Assembly: GCA_965372355.1 (NCBI GenBank)
Contig: CBDVBZ010000124.1
Coordinates: 1 to 10,143 of the forward strand
Length of the DNA stretch: 10,143 nt
Direction: 5' to 3'
Origin: CBDVBZ01 sp965372355
GTDB lineage: Bacteria > Krumholzibacteriota > Krumholzibacteriia > WVZY01
A program made the position numbers and the translations under genes. Shown piece after piece: positions 5,867-10,143 of this stretch; positions within the stretch are counted from its first letter, which is position 1, and each line of letters starts with the position of its first letter. The notes under the pieces were generated by a model. The model saw only the letters and a list, made by a program, of their open reading frames with translations. It had not been told where the DNA came from and searched no databases.

Positions 5867-7762
5867 ATGAAAGAAACCGAACACACCGTCTCGGAACTGG
5901 CATTCCTGCTGAAGCTCCTGCCAGTCGTGCAGGAGATGGAGACGGTTGACAAGATCTATAGACTGCTCGTTGCCATGGTGACGACGGCGCGAATCGTGGG
6001 TTTTCGCCGCGCCATGTTGTTCGCCGTCGATGAACACAAAGAGATCATCAGCGGCCGCTTTGGCGTCGTGCAGCCGGGTGAACTCGACGCCGCGAACCGG
6101 AGTCAGATGTCGTTCGAGGACCGCGCTCGAAAGGTGTTCGAGGTCTACGAGGGTGTGGAGGCCAGTGATCTCACCGTACAGGTCCGGTCGTTCACCGTGC
6201 CTCTGGGCTGGCACCGCAGCGCCCTCGTCAAGGCGGCACGAACGTCGTATCCCGTCCTGGCCGAGAGGGAAACCTCCGAGTATGCGACCGATCCGTTTTT
6301 CAACTACTTTGGTTCGAGCTGCTACATCGCCGTTCCCATGAAAATCAACAAGCATGTGGCCGCGGTTTTGGTGGCAGACGGCGGCGATGCCCGCAAACGC
6401 GGGTCCGTCGACGAGATCTCTTTGCTCTATTCGCTCGCCCAGCAGGCTTCGACCGCCGCGCAGAACTTGATCGACTTCTCCGAGATGAGGCGGAGGTCGC
6501 GAATCGCGCGCAAGCTCCAGTCCGCATTGAGCGAGGCCGACACACGCGAGAAACTCGAGGAGGGACTGCGGCTGGCCCTGATCATGGTGGCGCGCGCCGT
6601 CGGGGGCAGCGGTTGCCTGCTCAAGGATCTGACACACCAGAAGACCACACACATCAAAACAGTTCAGGAGTACTCACCCGAAGCAGGTGACGAAGACATT
6701 GCCATCGCGGAGAGCTTCGACGGCATTCTCGATGACGCTGCGGTAAAGATGAAATCCATCACCGGTGACAAGGAACACCCGTTCCTCAGTCCGGCCGCCG
6801 CCAAGGCGATATCCCATTTTCGGGCGACACCGCTCGTCGCCGGCGAGAACGTCTCCGGCGCAATTGCGGTCTACAAAGAGATCGATGGTGGACTCCCGCA
6901 GGAGCCATACACCGGCGACGACGCTGCGTTTATGGATCTCTGTGCGGGAATCATAGCGTCAAAGCTCGAGATCGTTCAACTGGAGGACCGGGCCGCACGC
7001 GGCGAAGATTTTCTCCAGGAGGTCGGCTCGAATCTCGCGAGGGAGCGCGAACGCTCGCGGCTGGCGGAGCGCAGCCTCGATTTCCACGCCGACATCACGG
7101 ACGCCCTCAAGACATTGACGGGGGAGCTTTCATCAAAACAACCCTACGCCAAGCGGTTCACGAACATCTCGGAGGTCGTCAAAGAGATGAAGCGCCAATC
7201 TCGACTGCACGTCAAGGAGCTGTTCAACAAGGAATCGCACTACGAACTTATGGATGTCTTCGACCTGACGCGGCGAATCGTACAGGATCATCTCTCCATG
7301 CTTCAGGAACGGGGCATAGGCGTTACCGTTCGCATACCGACAACGGGACCGTCGCTGCTCATGGACAAATCAAAGATCTCCGTCGCCATCGAGAACATTA
7401 TCCGTGCGACCGCGTCCTGTTTGAAAAAAGGCGACAAAATGCTCGTCGAGTGTTCGAACTCACCGGAACGTGTGCTGGTGTGCTTCGCGGATAACAGCGC
7501 CGGCCTTCCCGGCGATGCGATCTCGCGGCTGGTCATGCCGTTCAGCGATGCCGAGCCCGGTGACGAGAGAAAGCGGGCGCTTTCACTGGCTGGGGAGATC
7601 ATCCAGAAACACTCTGGCGAGATTCTCATCAAATCGTCGATGAGTTGGAAGACGATTCTGATCCTGAGCTTTCCCAAGAGCGCCAACCGCGACCGCCGGC
7701 AGTCGCGGCGCGAACGTCGTCACCGCTCCGAGCGGCGCAGTACCGCCTCCTCCCGCGCCTGA
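5867..7762 (+). CDS. Double-GAF sensor with degenerate histidine-kinase-like core and Arg-rich tail
   Basis: 631 residues, soluble (no signal peptide or membrane segment). The open frame extends further upstream, but that part lies over the intergenic region and antisense to the lipoprotein gene, so I take the ATG at 5867, with a weak GGGGAT about 10 bases before it. GAF1 spans about 24-200 (with YIAVPMKINKHVAAVLVAD), GAF2 about 222-372 (with ATPLVAGENVSGAIAVYKE), then a charged coiled-coil-like stretch 373-405. Residues about 465-603 resemble a HATPase_c domain but are degraded. The N-box Mg ligand is replaced (IENIIRATA, second Asn is A514), G1 reads DNSAG (542-546, first Gly is Ser), and the G2 glycines are missing (RKRALSLA). 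No HExxxP-type H-box is present; H407 is the only candidate. A basic tail (about 604-631) follows. Probably a ligand-sensing pseudokinase partner of the next gene's kinase; this is inference from position and fold. Confidence 0.8.
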   Translation: MKETEHTVSELAFLLKLLPVVQEMETVDKIYRLLVAMVTTARIVGFRRAMLFAVDEHKEIISGRFGVVQPGELDAANRSQMSFEDRARKVFEVYEGVEASDLTVQVRSFTVPLGWHRSALVKAARTSYPVLAERETSEYATDPFFNYFGSSCYIAVPMKINKHVAAVLVADGGDARKRGSVDEISLLYSLAQQASTAAQNLIDFSEMRRRSRIARKLQSALSEADTREKLEEGLRLALIMVARAVGGSGCLLKDLTHQKTTHIKTVQEYSPEAGDEDIAIAESFDGILDDAAVKMKSITGDKEHPFLSPAAAKAISHFRATPLVAGENVSGAIAVYKEIDGGLPQEPYTGDDAAFMDLCAGIIASKLEIVQLEDRAARGEDFLQEVGSNLARERERSRLAERSLDFHADITDALKTLTGELSSKQPYAKRFTNISEVVKEMKRQSRLHVKELFNKESHYELMDVFDLTRRIVQDHLSMLQERGIGVTVRIPTTGPSLLMDKSKISVAIENIIRATASCLKKGDKMLVECSNSPERVLVCFADNSAGLPGDAISRLVMPFSDAEPGDERKRALSLAGEIIQKHSGEILIKSSMSWKTILILSFPKSANRDRRQSRRERRHRSERRSTASSRA

Positions 7763-7804
7763 TTGGCCCCTGGGAGAATTCCTGCCATCTCCTGACGGCA
7801 CGGC

Positions 7805-7824
7805 GAGGCGCCCATATGCGCCTC
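7805..7824. repeat. Perfect inverted repeat: possible enhancer-binding-protein site or terminator stem
   Basis: GAGGCGC (7805-7811), 6-base centre, GCGCCTC (7818-7824): 7 perfect pairs. It is centred about 113 bases before the start predicted from the sigma-54 promoter, the usual distance for an upstream activator site. It also lies 42 bases after the GAF-gene stop, so it could be a terminator stem, but the T-rich stretch (7841-7849) comes 17 bases too late for a classic intrinsic terminator. Confidence 0.4.
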
Positions 7825-7901
7825 CGGTTATCCTGACCTGTATTTTATTGTGAAAGCATACGATACGGTGCCGGCGGGGATCATTTCCGCCCCCCGCGCT
7901 C

Positions 7902-7916
7902 TGGCATGCCCCTTGC
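7902..7916 (+). promoter_or_regulatory. Sigma-54 (RpoN) promoter for the kinase-receiver operon
   Basis: TGGCATGCCCCTTGC differs from the consensus TGGCACG-N4-TTGC at one of the conserved positions. The invariant GG (7903-7904) and GC (7915-7916) have exactly 10 bases between them. It lies in non-coding DNA, in the correct orientation, with a predicted start near 7928, 55 bases before the kinase TTG. Such promoters need an AAA+ enhancer-binding protein. No gene for one is in the window, and the adjacent receiver has no such domain. Confidence 0.7.
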
Positions 7917-7936
7917 GGTGTGGGCCTTCGGAGGAA

Positions 7937-7973
7937 ACCCCGAACCGGGGGTATGGGACCCGGTTTCGCGGGT
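7937..7973 (+). promoter_or_regulatory. Leader hairpin overlapping the ribosome site of the kinase gene
   Basis: AACCGGG (7943-7949) pairs with CCCGGTT (7959-7965) around a 9-base loop. After single-base bulges at 7966 and 7969 the stem extends by CG/CG and ACCC/GGGT (7937-7940 with 7970-7973), 13 bp in all. Its 3' arm covers part of the GGTGG (7971-7975) that is the nearest Shine-Dalgarno-like sequence to the TTG start. A better GGAGG (7930-7934) lies just 5' of the hairpin. Folding could therefore hide one site or bring the other to about 11 bases from the start. A competing 5-bp pairing, TTCGG (7927-7931) with CCGAA (7940-7944), is possible. Confidence 0.5.
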
Positions 7974-7982
7974 GGATGACTT

Positions 7983-9506
7983 TTGAGCAGCGAACTCAAG
8001 AAACAGTTTCGATTGGTTTTCGAGAAAATCGGCGATCCGCTGCTTCTCGTCGACTCGGCGGGGTATATCCTCGATTTCAACCCCGCGGCGCGAAAGGCGC
8101 TCGATATCGGCGAATCGGAGCACATCACCGATGTGACCTCGGTAGAGAAGAGCTTTGTCTTCGACGCGACCGAGATACTCGCTCTGCTCGCCCGTTCGGA
8201 TTCGGTACAGGGAGTTCGACTGAGAGACGACGAGGGCAATCCGGCCGATGTGGCGGTCGATGTTGTAAAGCTCGACAATCGCGGGAACACACCGACGGTC
8301 AAGCTGGTTCACATCAAGGATTTTTCACCGTACAAATCGTACGAACGGTGGAAGGATGAGCTGATCTCGATGGTGGCTCACGAGATCAAGAACCCGCTGT
8401 CGGCGATGAAGAACTCGATGAACATACTCGTTTCCCAGGCGACGGGGCCGGTGACCGAGGATCAGAGCAGGCTGTTGACGACATCGATTCGGGGTATCGA
8501 CAGACTGACGCGCCTGCTCGATGGGTTTCTGGATATGTCGCGTATCGGCGCGGGCAAGTACACGCTGGAGCCGCGGTGGATCCGCGTGAGAGAGTTCATC
8601 CCCGATGTGGTTGACTCGTTCAGGACACTCTTCAACGTTCACAGACAGACTCTCGAGTACGAGATATCCAACGAAGTCGACAAGGTCTTTGTGGACGCAC
8701 CCAAGCTCGAACAGATCCTGGTCAACCTTCTGAGCAATGCGGTCAAGTTTACGGCCGCCGGTGGTGAGATCACCGTGTCCGTTCAGCCCGCGAGTCTCGA
8801 AGCGATGCGGGACGATCTCCGCATCCTCAACTGGCGCGAGGTTGCCAACCTCAAATTCATGCGTGTTGTTGTCAGGGATTCGGGAATCGGTATGACCGGT
8901 GAGACGGTGTCAAATATTTTCACACGTTACTATCAACAGGGCGATGGCGGTGGCCTTAGGGGTTCGCACTTGGGACTGAGTATTTCGAAAACGCTCACTG
9001 AAGTGCAATACGGATCTCTCTATATCGAGAGCGAACCCGGCGTGGGGACCGAGGCCACCGTCTATCTGCCTGAGGATGAAGAAACCGTTCTCGTTCTGAG
9101 CCGGATCGGTTCGATGGAACGGTGTTTGGCGACACTCGTGGATGCACGGAAGGACTCGGTGTTCTACGTCATCCAGAAAACAGATAGTGCCTGTTGGGGC
9201 GATCTGTTCGAGGACTGGCCGGAAAAGCCCGAGATCAATCCCACACTGGAAATGGAAAAAAGCGCGTCGTTCGTTGCGTGGACGCTGGGCAACCGAACCG
9301 CCGTCTTGTTGGCCCTCGATCAGGACAAGGTGAAGTCGTTGCCGCAAGGCGGCGAGAGTCCGCCACCCGGTGTCGGCAGTGCGAAGAGCGCGGCGTATGC
9401 GATTGGACGTTGTCACGTGCCGAAGGATGGCACCCGTGTGATTCAACTTCTGAGATTGGCACTCAACAGGATCAAAGACCCGTCACCCATCTGGTCACGG
9501 ACGTGA
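7983..9506 (+). CDS. PAS-domain sensor histidine kinase with uncharacterised C-terminal domain
   Basis: 507 residues, soluble; the first protein of a two-component pair. An in-frame stop at 7977-7979 makes TTG at 7983 the earliest possible start, with GGTGG 7 bases upstream. Residues about 8-115 form a PAS domain (GDPLLLVDSAGYILDFNPAA). HisKA has AHEIKNPLS at 132-140 with phospho-acceptor H133. HATPase_c has N-box NLLSNAVKF (248-256), G1 DSGIG (299-303) and F-box IFTRYY. G2 is altered to GSHLGL (327-331 region; usually GxGLGL). A loop of about 20-25 residues is inserted before G1 (about 268-293). The kinase core ends near 362 (TEATVYLP). Residues 364-507 form an extra domain I do not recognise; it opens with ETVLVLSRIGS, loosely like a receiver strand, but lacks a clear Asp-phosphorylation site. 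The receiver gene follows after 24 bases. Expression is probably sigma-54 dependent and under leader-hairpin control. Confidence 0.93.
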   Translation: MSSELKKQFRLVFEKIGDPLLLVDSAGYILDFNPAARKALDIGESEHITDVTSVEKSFVFDATEILALLARSDSVQGVRLRDDEGNPADVAVDVVKLDNRGNTPTVKLVHIKDFSPYKSYERWKDELISMVAHEIKNPLSAMKNSMNILVSQATGPVTEDQSRLLTTSIRGIDRLTRLLDGFLDMSRIGAGKYTLEPRWIRVREFIPDVVDSFRTLFNVHRQTLEYEISNEVDKVFVDAPKLEQILVNLLSNAVKFTAAGGEITVSVQPASLEAMRDDLRILNWREVANLKFMRVVVRDSGIGMTGETVSNIFTRYYQQGDGGGLRGSHLGLSISKTLTEVQYGSLYIESEPGVGTEATVYLPEDEETVLVLSRIGSMERCLATLVDARKDSVFYVIQKTDSACWGDLFEDWPEKPEINPTLEMEKSASFVAWTLGNRTAVLLALDQDKVKSLPQGGESPPPGVGSAKSAAYAIGRCHVPKDGTRVIQLLRLALNRIKDPSPIWSRT

Positions 9507-9530
9507 CCCGGTGAACCTGGAGGGAGAAAA

Positions 9531-9932
9531 ATGGAACAGACCAGGGTGCTGCTCGTCGACGATGAGCAGGACATTGTAGATACGATAAGGTACAGTCTCG
9601 AGCTACGGGGATTTGATGTCGAGGTCGCCTACGACGGTTTGACCGCACTGAATATGGCCCGCACCGGCGACTACAGCGTTCTCATCCTTGATGTCATGCT
9701 CCCGGGCAAGAACGGATACGATGTCTCGAGAATGCTGAAAGAGGACATGGAGAAGGGGACACTCGAGCCCTTTGGTATTATTCTCATCACCGCACGCAAG
9801 CTCGATAGCAAGCTGCGTGAGGAGTTCGTCTCGACCTGGTCCAGGGCTGATGCCTGCATCTACAAGCCGTTCGAAATGGATGATCTTCTCGAGAGCATCG
9901 CCAACGTCGCTGAGCCACTCGAGACGTCCTGA
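9531..9932 (+). CDS. Stand-alone receiver (CheY-like) response regulator
   Basis: 133 residues, a single receiver domain without an output domain. The full phosphorylation set is present: acidic pocket D10-D11 (LLVDDE), phospho-acceptor D54 (LILDVMLPGKNGYD), switch T87 (LITARK) and K112 (YKPF). The switch aromatic is Y111. The ATG has GGAGGGAG at 9519-9526, a strong ribosome site, only 24 bases after the kinase stop, so both are one operon and the kinase is the likely phosphodonor. With no DNA-binding or enzymatic domain, it must signal by protein contact or pass phosphate on in a relay. There is a modest insertion around residues 71-82 (EDMEKGTLEPFG) and at 91-104 compared with minimal CheY. 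It is unlikely to be the sigma-54 activator because it lacks the AAA+ module. Confidence 0.94.
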   Translation: MEQTRVLLVDDEQDIVDTIRYSLELRGFDVEVAYDGLTALNMARTGDYSVLILDVMLPGKNGYDVSRMLKEDMEKGTLEPFGIILITARKLDSKLREEFVSTWSRADACIYKPFEMDDLLESIANVAEPLETS

Positions 9933-9976
9933 TTGCCATCAACCTTCGCGCCTACTCCGATGTATCTGTTTGCGTT

Positions 9977-10017
9977 ACGTCCACGACCGTTCGAAGAAAT
10001 CGGTTGACGATGGACGT
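9977..10017. terminator. Imperfect hairpin after the receiver gene; weak terminator candidate
   Basis: ACGTCCA (9977-9983) pairs with TGGACGT (10011-10017). Inside, CGACC (9984-9988) pairs with GGTTG (10002-10006) with one wobble, leaving ACGA (10007-10010) bulged, and G9989 pairs with C10001. It lies 44 bases after the receiver stop and before the tRNA. Only a loose T-containing stretch follows (TTAGTATTTT, 10026-10035), so it is not a textbook intrinsic terminator. Confidence 0.3.
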
Positions 10018-10045
10018 TCCTGCCGTTAGTATTTTGGCTCCTCGA

Positions 10046-10051
10046 TATATT
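10046..10051 (+). promoter_or_regulatory. Candidate -10 element of the tRNA-Phe promoter
   Basis: TATATT matches 5 of 6 bases of the -10 consensus and sits 16 bases before the mature tRNA 5' end, a suitable place for a short precursor leader. No good -35 hexamer is found at 16-18 bases upstream, so this is tentative. Confidence 0.3.
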
Positions 10052-10067
10052 TGTGTTTGTACCGGGT

Positions 10068-10143
<76 letters not shown>

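Noticed and set aside
7937..7973. Leader hairpin as a c-di-GMP (GEMM) or other known riboswitch
   Set aside because: The region is too short and lacks the conserved GEMM core. I see only a single hairpin, so no riboswitch class is claimed.
7850..8359. Open frame starting at 7850 that overlaps the kinase 5' end
   Set aside because: It is Arg-rich and domain-free and would cover the sigma-54 promoter and hairpin. The frame from TTG 7983 encodes a clear PAS domain.

Overview
The window reads as chromosomal DNA from a GC-rich, probably Gram-negative bacterium. The clues are a lipoprotein built on a SecD domain, a two-component cluster, a good sigma-54 promoter and bacterial-type Shine-Dalgarno sites. 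No mobile element, CRISPR array or phage gene is visible. I cannot name the species. Myxobacterial/deltaproteobacterial lineages or an uncultured FCB-like phylum would fit, but that is a guess from overall style, not from a marker.

Left part (1-4606): housekeeping genes. mazG (minus strand, its last few codons cut off by the window edge) and uvrA (plus strand) diverge from a 110-bp promoter region that holds facing sigma-70-like elements and an inverted repeat between them. uvrA overlaps galE by 4 bases (ATGA), so DNA excision repair and UDP-galactose/UDP-glucose interconversion are probably co-translated.

Middle (4613-5575, minus strand): an unusual gene for a lipoprotein that consists of the periplasmic P1 domain of the protein-export factor SecD and stops just where the SecD membrane domain should begin. 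Its stop codon lies 6 bases from the galE stop on the opposite strand.

Right part (5867-9932, plus strand): a signalling cluster. First comes a double-GAF protein with a degenerate histidine-kinase-like core and an arginine-rich tail. Next, behind a sigma-54 promoter with an upstream palindrome and a strong leader hairpin, comes a PAS histidine kinase with an unrecognised C-terminal domain. A stand-alone receiver protein follows. The kinase and receiver are an evident operon. The GAF protein may be a ligand-sensing partner of that kinase (inference). The window ends with a complete tRNA-Phe(GAA) gene.

The most interesting points are the lipid-anchored SecD P1 protein and the sigma-54/hairpin-controlled kinase cluster with its pseudokinase neighbour. 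None of the non-coding gaps exceeds 300 bases. Each is described below.
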